This document shows positions 25,452 through 33,123 of a DNA stretch of 33,123 nucleotides, piece after piece (position 1 is the stretch's first letter; each line of letters opens with the position of its first letter). Where the stretch lies: the NCBI GenBank assembly GCA_035378955.1, contig DAOSUS010000034.1, positions 1 to 33,123 of the forward strand, read 5' to 3'. The notes under the pieces were generated by a model, which worked only from the letters and a program-made list of their open reading frames with translations, was not told where the DNA came from and made no database searches. The translations under genes were made by a program, and so were the position numbers. The DNA comes from Candidatus Hydrogenedens sp. (GTDB taxonomy: Bacteria > Hydrogenedentota > Hydrogenedentia > Hydrogenedentales > Hydrogenedentaceae).

Positions 25452-27821
25452 ATGAAAGTAAAGAAGAATCAATTTTATTTATTGTTTTTTTGCTTATTAT
25501 TTGGGTTAATACTTGTGTTACCAGATATACATGCAGAAACAAGTCGTCGTTCTATAGCCTCTCTTTCCACCGATTTATATGAAGTCCATCTATTTAAGAA
25601 TGGAACAATCAAAGTTTTTTTTGCAAATGATTTAGAAGTTCTATCTTTAGATAGCCCTTCTGTTATGTATGCAGATTCTGATGAAATTGTGCCGTTAAAA
25701 CTTTCCGGTTTAAATTGGTATAAGGAACCTGTTTCTAACCCGATGGGTGATGGAATAGGTCTGTATGTGCAAGGGAAAAATCTTACATGGGTGGTAGAAG
25801 TATATCCGGGAAAACCTTTTTTTACAATTAGGTACCAATACATCAACAATTCAAAAAAAGAGCAGAAAATAAGGTCGTTAATATCAGCACAAGGAATATT
25901 AAGTCAATATAGAAAAGAAGAAATTGATAATAATTCTGTAGTTTGCCTTGGAAATGGAAATATATTTGAATCCATGATGGATTATCCTCAATGGGTAAAC
26001 GGCTTTGACTTGAAATCACAATGGAATCTGGTTTTGTATGACCGTAAAAGAGGGCAGTCATTACTGGCAGGTTTTTTAACTTGTGATAAAGCCTACGGAC
26101 AAATTACCCTTACTAAGGACGAGAAAAAAAAGACAGTCTTGATAAAATCGGAAAGTGTTTTTGATGCTCCTGTTCAACTTTCGACAGGCAAAACATTGAA
26201 TGCAGAAGTAATGTATTTCTCCTTAGGTGAGCAAAATCCACATCTCTGTTTGGAACGATATGGGAGGGCTATTGCAGTGATGAATAAATTAAACAAAAAT
26301 AATGCTTTTTTGCCTCATGGCTGGGATAGTTGGAGCACGGGTCTTAATAAGGATATTAACGAGAAAGTAATCATGGATAATATCCAATTTGTGGACACTC
26401 ATCTTAAAAGATATGGTTGGAATCAGATTGCTATTGATGCAGGTTGGGAGCGAGGTCCTGCAGATTGGGAGCCACACCCCGAAAAATTTCCTCACGGATT
26501 AAAACCGATAGTAGATGAGTTGCATAATCGAGGTATGAAAGCAGGGTTATGGATAGACCTATTTACAGTACCTGAAAATTCAAAGTTGGCTAAAGAACGT
26601 CCCGATTGGTTGATTTCCCCAGACGCACGAGGTAAATTATTATTAGGAAGTGATAAAAAGATTTTAGATGTTACTATTCCTGAAGCGTATAATTACACAC
26701 GGGATATATGTAAAAGAATTACCAATGAATGGGGTTTTGATGGACTTGTAGAAGCCGATTTTGTTTATCATTTGTTGTTAGGAGAAAAATATAAAGATGA
26801 AAATTTAACCAAACTGCAGGTATTAAGAAAAGGGTTGGAATCTATTCGTGAAGGAATGGGGAATGAAAAATTTCTTATGACAATGCTCCCTATTAATGTT
26901 TCGGGAATGTATGCAGATGGAATCCGAATTGGTTTAGATAATAAGCCTTTATGGTCGTCACCAACTCTTTCTGGAAATTGGGGTTGTGTAGAGTCTCTCA
27001 ATAATTTTGCTCGCCGATATTATTTGTTTCCTCATTTAGGAGCTCCTGACCAGGATTGTGTTTTTTTAGGTAATACAGAAAGCAATAAGAGGTGGAATAT
27101 CTCCGATGATAAAAAATTAACACAATCTCAAGTAATAGCATGGATTACCGGTACCGCATTGACAGGTGGAGTTTTTAAAATAGGGGAGGAGTTTACAAAA
27201 CTATCCCCCAATCAAGTCAATATATTAAAAAAAGTAATTCCAAAATCAACACAATCTGCTCGCCCCATAGATTTGTTTGATAATCCATATCCTCAAATAT
27301 GGTCTTTACCTGTCTCAGGACCTATATTGGGTGCAAACATTGTTGCTGTTTTTAATTGGGATAAAGAAAAAAACACAAAAGTATCTGTTTTCTTGGAGCA
27401 ACTGGGATTGGATGGAAATCAACTATATACATTATATGATTTTTGGAATGAAACTTTTGTCGGTGTTATACAAAACGCCTTTATTGTAGATTTGCCCCCT
27501 GCTTCTGCATCTTTGTATGGTATTCGCCTTTTAGAAAAGAACCCTATGTTTGTTGCCTCAAATCACCATATTACACAGGGTATTTTTGACATGGAAGAAT
27601 TAAAATACTTGCCAGCGCAAAAAGAAATGACAGGTATGATGGAGGTAATTGAAGACACGGAATATAAATTAACATTTTTTGACCCGGAAAGAAGAAAAGT
27701 TAGGATAGAAGAAGTCAATGTGCCTGATGTCTCATTGGAACAAAAGGAAGGTATTATAACAATTCAGTTTGTTACCCCAAAGGATGTAAATAGAGTAAAA
27801 TGGAGTATGATTTTTGAATAA
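25452..27821 (+). CDS. Exported GH36-type alpha-galactosidase-like glycoside hydrolase
   Basis: A 789-residue protein from the preferred ATG, which follows AAGGAAG; an ATG 16 codons upstream lacks a ribosome site and would spoil the signal peptide (KVKKNQFYLLFFCLLFGLIL, ending at about LPDIHAE). A beta-sandwich N-terminal domain (about 30-270) precedes a clan GH-D (beta/alpha)8 barrel: PHGWDSWSTGLNKDI, YGWNQIAIDAGWERGPADWE and GMKAGLWIDLF. GFDGLVEADF has Asp436 as likely nucleophile, and DGIRIGLDNKPLW has Asp496 as likely acid/base. A C-terminal beta domain closes the protein. Size fits GH36. It would hydrolyse alpha-galactosides such as raffinose-type sugars or galactomannan side chains outside the cytoplasm, feeding GalK encoded 9 kb away. 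A related alpha-glycosidase specificity cannot be excluded. Confidence 0.85.
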   Translation: MKVKKNQFYLLFFCLLFGLILVLPDIHAETSRRSIASLSTDLYEVHLFKNGTIKVFFANDLEVLSLDSPSVMYADSDEIVPLKLSGLNWYKEPVSNPMGDGIGLYVQGKNLTWVVEVYPGKPFFTIRYQYINNSKKEQKIRSLISAQGILSQYRKEEIDNNSVVCLGNGNIFESMMDYPQWVNGFDLKSQWNLVLYDRKRGQSLLAGFLTCDKAYGQITLTKDEKKKTVLIKSESVFDAPVQLSTGKTLNAEVMYFSLGEQNPHLCLERYGRAIAVMNKLNKNNAFLPHGWDSWSTGLNKDINEKVIMDNIQFVDTHLKRYGWNQIAIDAGWERGPADWEPHPEKFPHGLKPIVDELHNRGMKAGLWIDLFTVPENSKLAKERPDWLISPDARGKLLLGSDKKILDVTIPEAYNYTRDICKRITNEWGFDGLVEADFVYHLLLGEKYKDENLTKLQVLRKGLESIREGMGNEKFLMTMLPINVSGMYADGIRIGLDNKPLWSSPTLSGNWGCVESLNNFARRYYLFPHLGAPDQDCVFLGNTESNKRWNISDDKKLTQSQVIAWITGTALTGGVFKIGEEFTKLSPNQVNILKKVIPKSTQSARPIDLFDNPYPQIWSLPVSGPILGANIVAVFNWDKEKNTKVSVFLEQLGLDGNQLYTLYDFWNETFVGVIQNAFIVDLPPASASLYGIRLLEKNPMFVASNHHITQGIFDMEELKYLPAQKEMTGMMEVIEDTEYKLTFFDPERRKVRIEEVNVPDVSLEQKEGIITIQFVTPKDVNRVKWSMIFE

Positions 27822-27846
27822 AAATATTAAAAAGAGGGTATTCTTT

Positions 27847-28488
27847 ATGTTTAATAAATCTCAAAATTGGGTTGAAAAGAAAATAAATGAATATTGTCAA
27901 AAATCTCAAGAATGTGTGAATTTTGGGATGAAAGTACTTACGGGCTGTATTGGTGCGACAGATTGTGAAAATTGGAAAGAAACCACATTGGAGGTTCATA
28001 AAGCAGAAAGCAAGGCAGATGATTTGCGAAGGGAAATAGAATATTTTATATATGAACGCTCTCTATTTCCTGAATCAAGAGGGGATATCCTATCACTACT
28101 TGAAATCCTTGACCGAATACCCAACCAAGTCCAGCAAACTGTTAAGATGATTGTCGAACAACAAATTCATATACCGGAAATATTGAAAAGCGAAATCAAT
28201 TCTATATCTACTATTACACAAAAATGTGTAGATATCACAATACAGGGAGTTGAAATGCTATTTTCAAATTTTCGTGAAGTGCTTGAAATTTTAGGTCAGA
28301 TTGATGCGATGGAAAGTGAAGTAGATAAAATACAATCGGATGCTATTACAAAGGTATTTCAATCCGATATAGAACCGTTTAGGAAAATTTTATTGCGTGA
28401 TTTGATAAACTCCATAAGTGAAGTAACAAATCATGCAGAGAAAGTGGGGGACTTTATGAGAATTATGATAGTAAAAAGGATGATGTAA
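27847..28488 (+). CDS. DUF47/PhoU-like accessory protein of a PiT phosphate transporter
   Basis: A 213-residue all-helical protein of the DUF47 family (PhoU-like three-helix bundles). Visible signs are the helix pattern with HKAESKADDLRREIEYFIY (acidic residues of the first bundle) and the second half GQIDAMESEVDKIQSDA followed by a long helix ending VTNHAEKVGDFMRIMIV. The family is nearly always encoded next to a PiT transporter and is thought to modulate it. The ATG is preceded by GAGGG; an in-frame TTG at 27814 without a ribosome site is rejected. Its stop codon TAA shares its last base with the ATG of the PiT gene (TAATG), so the two are translationally coupled. Confidence 0.9.
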   Translation: MFNKSQNWVEKKINEYCQKSQECVNFGMKVLTGCIGATDCENWKETTLEVHKAESKADDLRREIEYFIYERSLFPESRGDILSLLEILDRIPNQVQQTVKMIVEQQIHIPEILKSEINSISTITQKCVDITIQGVEMLFSNFREVLEILGQIDAMESEVDKIQSDAITKVFQSDIEPFRKILLRDLINSISEVTNHAEKVGDFMRIMIVKRMM

Positions 28489-29429
28489 TGGGAATATTGT
28501 TGATTATTATCACATCAGCCCTGTTAGGTTTGACTTTGGGAGGAAATGATGCCGGGAATGTATTTAGAACAGCCGTAGCAACGCGATTTGTTCGTTTTCG
28601 AACAGCCGGTTTATTAACTTTTTTCTTTGTTATTGTAGGTGCCGTATTACAGGGTAGTAAGGGAATAGATACATTAAGTGGAATTACAACACAGAATATA
28701 AATACATCTATATTAGTAGGATTGGTGGTAAGTTTTGTGGGGTTTATTCTAACTATGTTAGGACAGCCTATAAGTCTTTCTCAGGCTGTTGTTGGAGGGC
28801 TTATTGGTTTGGGTTTGACGCAAAATGAAGTCCAATGGAAAATGTTATGGAAGGTATTGATTTGTTGGTTGCTTACACCTTTGGGGGCGGGTATCATTGC
28901 GATTATTTGCTATAAAATAATGCTTGTTTCTCTTTCTCATATTAAAGTGGGGATACTTACAAGAGAAACATATATTAGAAGAGGATTGATTATATCGGGC
29001 ATTATTGGTGCTTATGCATTAGGAGCAAATAATGTGGCAAATACGGTAGGAATGTTTGCAGGGACTATGAAAGATGTTTCAAATACAGAGTTGGCATTAT
29101 TAGGCGGTTTTTTTATAGGTACAGGGGTTTTACTTTTTAGTAAATCCGTAATGATGAATATAGGTAAAGGCATAGTACTTTTGGATGGATTTTCAGCACT
29201 GATTGTAGTTTTATCTTCGGGGATTACAGTATATATTTTTTCATTAGTAGGGGTACCTGTAAGTACAACACAGGCTGTTGTTGGAGCCATTGTCGGAGTT
29301 GGGATTTATCATGGAGTTCATACCTTACAATTTAAGGTTATAAAAGATATTCTGTTAAGTTGGCTTGTTGCTCCTATAGCCAGTCTTATTCTTACCTCCG
29401 CAGGTTATGCTATTTTCCTGAACAAATAA
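28488..29429 (+). CDS. PiT-family inorganic phosphate transporter
   Basis: Inner-membrane, ion-coupled phosphate (or metal phosphate) permease, 313 residues, about nine to ten hydrophobic helices. It has the two inverted family signatures: LGGNDAGNVFRTAVATR at about 17-33 and LGANNVANTVGMFAG at about 178-192, and the re-entrant motifs GQPISLSQAVVGG and GVPVSTTQAVVGA. The first signature has Gly-Gly-Asn-Asp where many members have Gly-Ala-Asn-Asp; the second has Asn in place of Asp, which is frequent in prokaryotic members. Slightly short for the family (about 330-420), lacking a large central loop. Start is fixed by the one-base overlap with the DUF47 gene, its probable regulator. Confidence 0.93.
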   Translation: MGILLIIITSALLGLTLGGNDAGNVFRTAVATRFVRFRTAGLLTFFFVIVGAVLQGSKGIDTLSGITTQNINTSILVGLVVSFVGFILTMLGQPISLSQAVVGGLIGLGLTQNEVQWKMLWKVLICWLLTPLGAGIIAIICYKIMLVSLSHIKVGILTRETYIRRGLIISGIIGAYALGANNVANTVGMFAGTMKDVSNTELALLGGFFIGTGVLLFSKSVMMNIGKGIVLLDGFSALIVVLSSGITVYIFSLVGVPVSTTQAVVGAIVGVGIYHGVHTLQFKVIKDILLSWLVAPIASLILTSAGYAIFLNK

Positions 29430-29456
29430 ATTTTTTGTGAAAAAATTAGATTTAAA

Positions 29457-29465
29457 TGTTATAAT
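29457..29465 (+). promoter_or_regulatory. Candidate extended -10 promoter (TGTTATAAT) of the YjfB-like gene
   Basis: TG-T-TATAAT lies 27 bases before the ATG at 29492, so the leader would be about 20 bases. A TTGTGA lies upstream at a long 19-base spacing. It suggests that the small gene is transcribed on its own and not only by read-through from the phosphate transporter operon. Confidence 0.45.
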
Positions 29466-29491
29466 ATATCAAGAAATAAGGAAGTGTAATT

Positions 29492-29677
29492 ATGGATACA
29501 ATAAATATTAATCCACAAGTAGGGTTGAAAACAGCCCAAATAAGTATGGAATATTACGCAAAAATCCTGAATATGCGGAAAAGTGTTATGCAGCAACAAG
29601 GGGATATGGCTATTAAACTAATACAATCCGCAACGCTTCCTCCAACACAAGGGCAAAAGTTGGATATAAAAGTTTAA
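29492..29677 (+). CDS. YjfB-like small putative motility protein
   Basis: A 61-residue protein. The length, helical middle (SMEYYAKILNMRKSVMQQQG) and the ending IQSATLPPTQGQKLDIKV match the pattern of YjfB-family proteins (helix with QQG, then P-x-x-G-x-x-[IL]-D-[IV]-x-V), described as putative motility proteins of unknown mechanism. AAGGAAG at good distance before the ATG and a private promoter candidate support a real gene. No flagellar gene is near; it stands alone between the PiT transporter and the convergent GH116 gene (15 bases apart). Confidence 0.65.
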   Translation: MDTININPQVGLKTAQISMEYYAKILNMRKSVMQQQGDMAIKLIQSATLPPTQGQKLDIKV

Positions 29678-29692
29678 ACCAATTTCAATTTT

Positions 29693-32600
29693 TTACCAGC
29701 GAATATCTATAATAACTTTCTCATTTTCAAGAATAATAATAGGTTGTCTTAATAAAATTGTTATTAAGTTCGTTTTGTATTGTTCATCTTGTTGAATTAT
29801 ACCTATTTTTTCGGTAATTGGTATATACCTATCTCCTTTAACCAGAGTCATACTCATTTGATTAAATCTTAACTTTTCCGCAGGAAGACTGATTTTTGAT
29901 AGTTCCAATTTTCCATAATGAGGTGCTATTGTGATAGTCGTTTTACGGGGACTGCTATTAAACTCAAACATTCCCCATGATGTCCCTGTAGAGAAGAAGA
30001 AAGAAGAGGGGTTCTCTCTTACTCGAGGAGTTATTTTGACTTTTCCGTTGTCAAAATTAAATCCAGAACCTGCAATAAGCATTGAATATGCAGACATTGC
30101 ACGGGCATAATGTCCACCACATTCAATTTCACTCCATGGATTTTTACGATTTCCTTGATAACGAGAACGAGCACCGGTAACTATTTCTATTGCCTTATCC
30201 CAATCCTTTTCAAAAATACAAAGTCCTGCTACCTCATATTCCATGCCTGTCCATATTTCATCACAATAGAGGATTGGTGATTCGGGTCTTCCCCCTTTAG
30301 GCCAGGAACAGATTAGCATACCCGGTTCATCATCTTCTGCAAAACGGCGCGGTACCTGAACATGGTCATAAAAATTTTTCCGCCAGTTATTTTTGTAAAT
30401 AGAATCGAGTGTTGTTTTGATATAGGGTTCGGGGAATAAATATCCAAGTCCTAAAATATGAGCCCACCATTGACCTAATAATTGGTCTGAGTGACACCCA
30501 GGCCCATAACAATTCGTTTGATTATAAACTTCCGGTCCAACATCAGGAGCATCAAATACATTAATAAAATATTCTCCATTCCAACAAGTTTCCATATATT
30601 TCTTCATACCTGATTCGTATCGCTTCTGACATTCGGAAATCAGGTTTGGGTCAGGAGAGCCTAATTCTTTTAACATGATTTCCATTGCCTTTAATGTAGC
30701 AAGATATAAAGTACCAATAAATGTATTTGAGCCATAAATGTGCGTATCATAGGTATTAGGTTGCTCACCGCGAATAATTCCTTCTCCCGTCGGGTCATGT
30801 TTTTCTAAGATGTGTTGGAAAACTTTTATAGCATTATTCCAGATAGGTTCCAGCCATTTTTTATCTAAGGAAATTTTATATTCACGATATAACTTTAAAA
30901 GGGTTCCTAATTCCCCATCTAAAGCATGGTGTTGAGGACCGCCGATTTCGTTTTTCAATTGAGGTTCTGATGGCGGAACTATAAAACGATGGGGAATGTA
31001 AAATTCTTGTTTATCCACCATATAGAATAATTCTTGATAGCGTATTCTTTGTTCTAATTTGGGGAATAAAAACGGAAGTACTTGAGCATAATTGTATACA
31101 TGAGTGCAATTCATAGGGCAACAGTTATCCGTGCCTTCAAAACCGCCAACTGTTCCATCTTCTAAATATATATAAATAGGAGTATGAAGTGTGGCAATAT
31201 TTGCCGAAATGGCTTCTAATAATACAGGGGAAAGTGTAGAGGAGAAAAAATCTTTGTGAAACTGGGATGTCCGACTTAATAAGTAAGAAAAATTGTCTAT
31301 GCAATAATTGGTTATCTCCATAGCATTCTTAAAGTAATTGTTATAGTAATTCCCTAAACGATAGTCATATCGCAAGAGGGGAAGTGTCCAATAATACTGA
31401 TTTCCACGAGTTCGATTAGGGAAATACCAGGATAAAACGAAAGTAATTACTTCTTTTTCGCCGGGGGATAATTCAAATGGATATGCAATTGTTCCGTTCC
31501 ATGTATAACCAGGGTCACTGGGTTCTGTGCTCTCTGATTGTGGTAAATTTCCATTTTTTGAAAAACATTGCCAGAAATAATTGAAATCGCTCCATTGCGA
31601 ACATGTTTGAGGCTCATTTTTCCCCGATGTTTTTAGAGAAAAAACCATATTTCCCCATAGTGGATGTAAAGAGTCAAGTCCCTTGTTATAAGTATAAGGA
31701 ACATTTGTTATTAATCCAATTAAAGATGCAATCCAGGCCCTCTTATATTCAGATGAAATCCAATCGGTTATTTTCCCGTTACACCATACAACAGAGCCTT
31801 TACCTATTTTCTTCTTGATAATTAAAGGTATACCAGTATCTGTTTTTAGCAATACTTCACTTTGCTTTATAGAGATATTGGGTGTTGTTTTATAGATGTT
31901 ATTAATATCTAATAGAAAATCTTTTAAATTAGGGAATGATTCTCCTAACTTTACTTGATATTTGTTATTTACCCAATTTCCTTTTTTGGAAGCAACAGGT
32001 AGCCATGTTTGCAATGTCTTATATGAATTCTTGTCTATAGGATAATCATTGGTAAATATTATCTCATCTATTAAAATATGTCCCCAACCATCGGAAGCGT
32101 TATCCACAATTTCAATATGTGCTTTTTTACCTATATATTCTGAAACATTCCATATAACTTTCTTTAAAGTTTCAGAGTTTGAGCCTGTAGATGATAATAT
32201 TTTTCTTCCATCAACAATAAGGGCGATATAGGAATTTTCAGGGTTATTTCCTCCTCCAATACGGAAATGGATAAATGAGTGTTGAATAGTAAATTCCTTA
32301 GATATAGCCGTTCCTGTTTTTTTATCGTCGCCATTGTAAGAATTTATAAAGTATTTCCCCTCATAACCGACAATATCTGTTTGGGAAGGAAATGTTCCAT
32401 CAGCGGGTTTGTCACCAAAAGCGTCACCTGTGATTGTCCATAAGTTATATGTTCCAGATTCAAAATTGTCAAATATATGAGTTTTTTTAAGGTTCTTTTT
32501 GGCTCTATTTATTGCAACTAACCAATCAAAAACAGAGTTTGTGTCTCCACTAACAATCAAATGAGCCCCATCTTGTATTCTTTCATTAAGTTTCTTTATG

Positions 32601-33123
32601 GTATCTGATGATAAAACTTTATCAGAAGGACCTAACCAATAAACACAGGGATTGCTTGTGTTCTGGTCATCACTTGGATTGATATTTTCTTGATAATTTA
32701 TGTGAACTCCTCGCAAAAATCGTAATGGTTGTGCACAGTCATATAAATTGGTATATAACTGAATATCCTCTTTAAACTCCTCTTTGCCAGTAGAAGTTAT
32801 ACCCATATCAATAGATGTTGTATCTATTTCCTTTTGAGTCGTATTGAAGTTGTATCCTAATTCGGGATGATGTATCGCATAAATTTGTTTTCCACCTTTT
32901 GTATATGTAGCACTTAATAATTCTCCATAACCATCCCAGCCTATAATATTGGGAATAGTCCCTGCTAAAGAACCTTTAATATTTTTTGTTCCATTATTTT
33001 TTAATGTAAAAGTGAAAAATATAACAGGTAATGATGAATTCTTTTCGTCTAACGGAATAAATGGTGAGAAACATTCCATAGAGAGGTCCAGATTAGGAGA
33101 AAAATCTCCAAAAATAAGTTTCG
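29693..33123 (-). CDS. GH116/DUF608 glycoside hydrolase (GBA2/beta-glucosidase-like) with a large inserted domain, 5' end outside window
   Basis: The frame stays open through the window end; the Met at 33079 is internal, since the preceding codons (PNLDLS) join MECFSPFIPLD, a conserved GH116 strand. At least 1,142 residues are visible. Counting from that Met: 1-120 is the GH116 N-terminal beta domain, and 465-600 continues it (LSPGEKEVITFVLSWYFPNR). Between them lies an insertion (about 125-465) with a GATase-like piece (IQDGAHLIVSGD), a jelly-roll binding module (FDNFESGTYNLWTITGDAFG to about 350) and KKIGKGSVVWCNG. The catalytic barrel follows: GGFEGTDNCCPMNCTHVYNY with nucleophile Glu at bases 31136-31138, and PNTYDTHIYGSN whose Asp (30746-30748) is the likely acid/base. 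Known members cleave beta-glucosides, glucosylceramide or xylosides; substrate here is unknown. Whether it carries a signal peptide cannot be seen. Confidence 0.88.
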   Translation of the reverse strand, partial: KLIFGDFSPNLDLSMECFSPFIPLDEKNSSLPVIFFTFTLKNNGTKNIKGSLAGTIPNIIGWDGYGELLSATYTKGGKQIYAIHHPELGYNFNTTQKEIDTTSIDMGITSTGKEEFKEDIQLYTNLYDCAQPLRFLRGVHINYQENINPSDDQNTSNPCVYWLGPSDKVLSSDTIKKLNERIQDGAHLIVSGDTNSVFDWLVAINRAKKNLKKTHIFDNFESGTYNLWTITGDAFGDKPADGTFPSQTDIVGYEGKYFINSYNGDDKKTGTAISKEFTIQHSFIHFRIGGGNNPENSYIALIVDGRKILSSTGSNSETLKKVIWNVSEYIGKKAHIEIVDNASDGWGHILIDEIIFTNDYPIDKNSYKTLQTWLPVASKKGNWVNNKYQVKLGESFPNLKDFLLDINNIYKTTPNISIKQSEVLLKTDTGIPLIIKKKIGKGSVVWCNGKITDWISSEYKRAWIASLIGLITNVPYTYNKGLDSLHPLWGNMVFSLKTSGKNEPQTCSQWSDFNYFWQCFSKNGNLPQSESTEPSDPGYTWNGTIAYPFELSPGEKEVITFVLSWYFPNRTRGNQYYWTLPLLRYDYRLGNYYNNYFKNAMEITNYCIDNFSYLLSRTSQFHKDFFSSTLSPVLLEAISANIATLHTPIYIYLEDGTVGGFEGTDNCCPMNCTHVYNYAQVLPFLFPKLEQRIRYQELFYMVDKQEFYIPHRFIVPPSEPQLKNEIGGPQHHALDGELGTLLKLYREYKISLDKKWLEPIWNNAIKVFQHILEKHDPTGEGIIRGEQPNTYDTHIYGSNTFIGTLYLATLKAMEIMLKELGSPDPNLISECQKRYESGMKKYMETCWNGEYFINVFDAPDVGPEVYNQTNCYGPGCHSDQLLGQWWAHILGLGYLFPEPYIKTTLDSIYKNNWRKNFYDHVQVPRRFAEDDEPGMLICSWPKGGRPESPILYCDEIWTGMEYEVAGLCIFEKDWDKAIEIVTGARSRYQGNRKNPWSEIECGGHYARAMSAYSMLIAGSGFNFDNGKVKITPRVRENPSSFFFSTGTSWGMFEFNSSPRKTTITIAPHYGKLELSKISLPAEKLRFNQMSMTLVKGDRYIPITEKIGIIQQDEQYKTNLITILLRQPIIILENEKVIIDIRW

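Noticed and set aside
27814..27846. TTG as start of the DUF47 gene
   Set aside because: It overlaps the end of the preceding gene, lacks a ribosome site, and the ATG at 27847 follows GAGGG at a proper distance.
29429..29447. Perfect eight-base hairpin AATTTTTT-GTG-AAAAAATT just after the PiT gene
   Set aside because: The stem is made only of A-T pairs, overlaps the stop codon and has no following T tract beyond its own arm; such structures are expected by chance in AT-rich gaps.
33077..33079. Met codon at 33079 as the true start of the GH116 gene
   Set aside because: The frame stays open upstream to the window end, and the Met lies inside a conserved GH116 strand (ECFSPFIPLD), so the gene begins outside the window.

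Overview
The window reads as ordinary chromosome of an AT-rich (roughly one third G+C by eye), Gram-negative-type, uncultured bacterium. Signs of an outer membrane are an RND efflux pump with a lipoprotein adaptor, several signal peptides and lipoboxes, an AsmA-like membrane protein and minor type IV pilins. Secreted glycosidases and a PKD-repeat lipoprotein suggest a heterotrophic polysaccharide degrader. The mix resembles Hydrogenedentota/FCB/PVC-type metagenome bacteria, but that placement is only a guess. No rRNA, tRNA, CRISPR array, transposase, integrase or phage gene was seen. Coding density is high and no gene-free stretch exceeds 300 bases.

Layout: (1) 1-3045, minus: RND pump (cut by the window start) behind its adaptor lipoprotein. 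(2) 3331-11592, plus: a 1,587-residue lipoprotein with seven PKD domains, a PqaA-type alpha/beta hydrolase and a C45/acyltransferase-like domain, then a glycerol-1-phosphate dehydrogenase-like enzyme and a GH78-type alpha-L-rhamnosidase. (3) 11607-16040, minus: three pilin-like genes (PilV-, PilW- and PilX-like) and a HEAT-repeat exported protein; the PilX-like protein has a CxxCH haem-type motif. (4) 16240-25338, minus: ten tightly packed genes, namely paaK, ACT-domain protein, paaK, a GHKL ATPase, three envelope or exported proteins of unknown function, a sugar-ABC ATPase and galactokinase. (5) 25452-29677, plus: an exported GH36-like alpha-galactosidase, a DUF47/PhoU-like protein coupled to a PiT phosphate transporter, and a tiny YjfB-like protein. 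(6) 29693-33123, minus: a GH116/DUF608 glycoside hydrolase, cut by the window end, whose N-terminal domain carries a large apparently nested insertion.

How they fit (inference): alpha-galactosidase, rhamnosidase and the GH116 enzyme would trim glycans outside the cytoplasm. A sugar ABC importer, of which only the ATPase is here, would take up the sugars, and GalK would phosphorylate galactose. The two PaaK enzymes plus ACT protein suggest aryl-acetate/CoA metabolism linked to aromatic amino acids.

The most unusual items are the PKD-PqaA-C45-like fusion with no cysteine in its last domain, the nested insertion in the GH116 enzyme, and the haem-type motif in a pilus-like protein. Several starts were moved to an internal ATG with a better ribosome binding site (3045, 8155, 25452, 27847). 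Both edge genes are partial.
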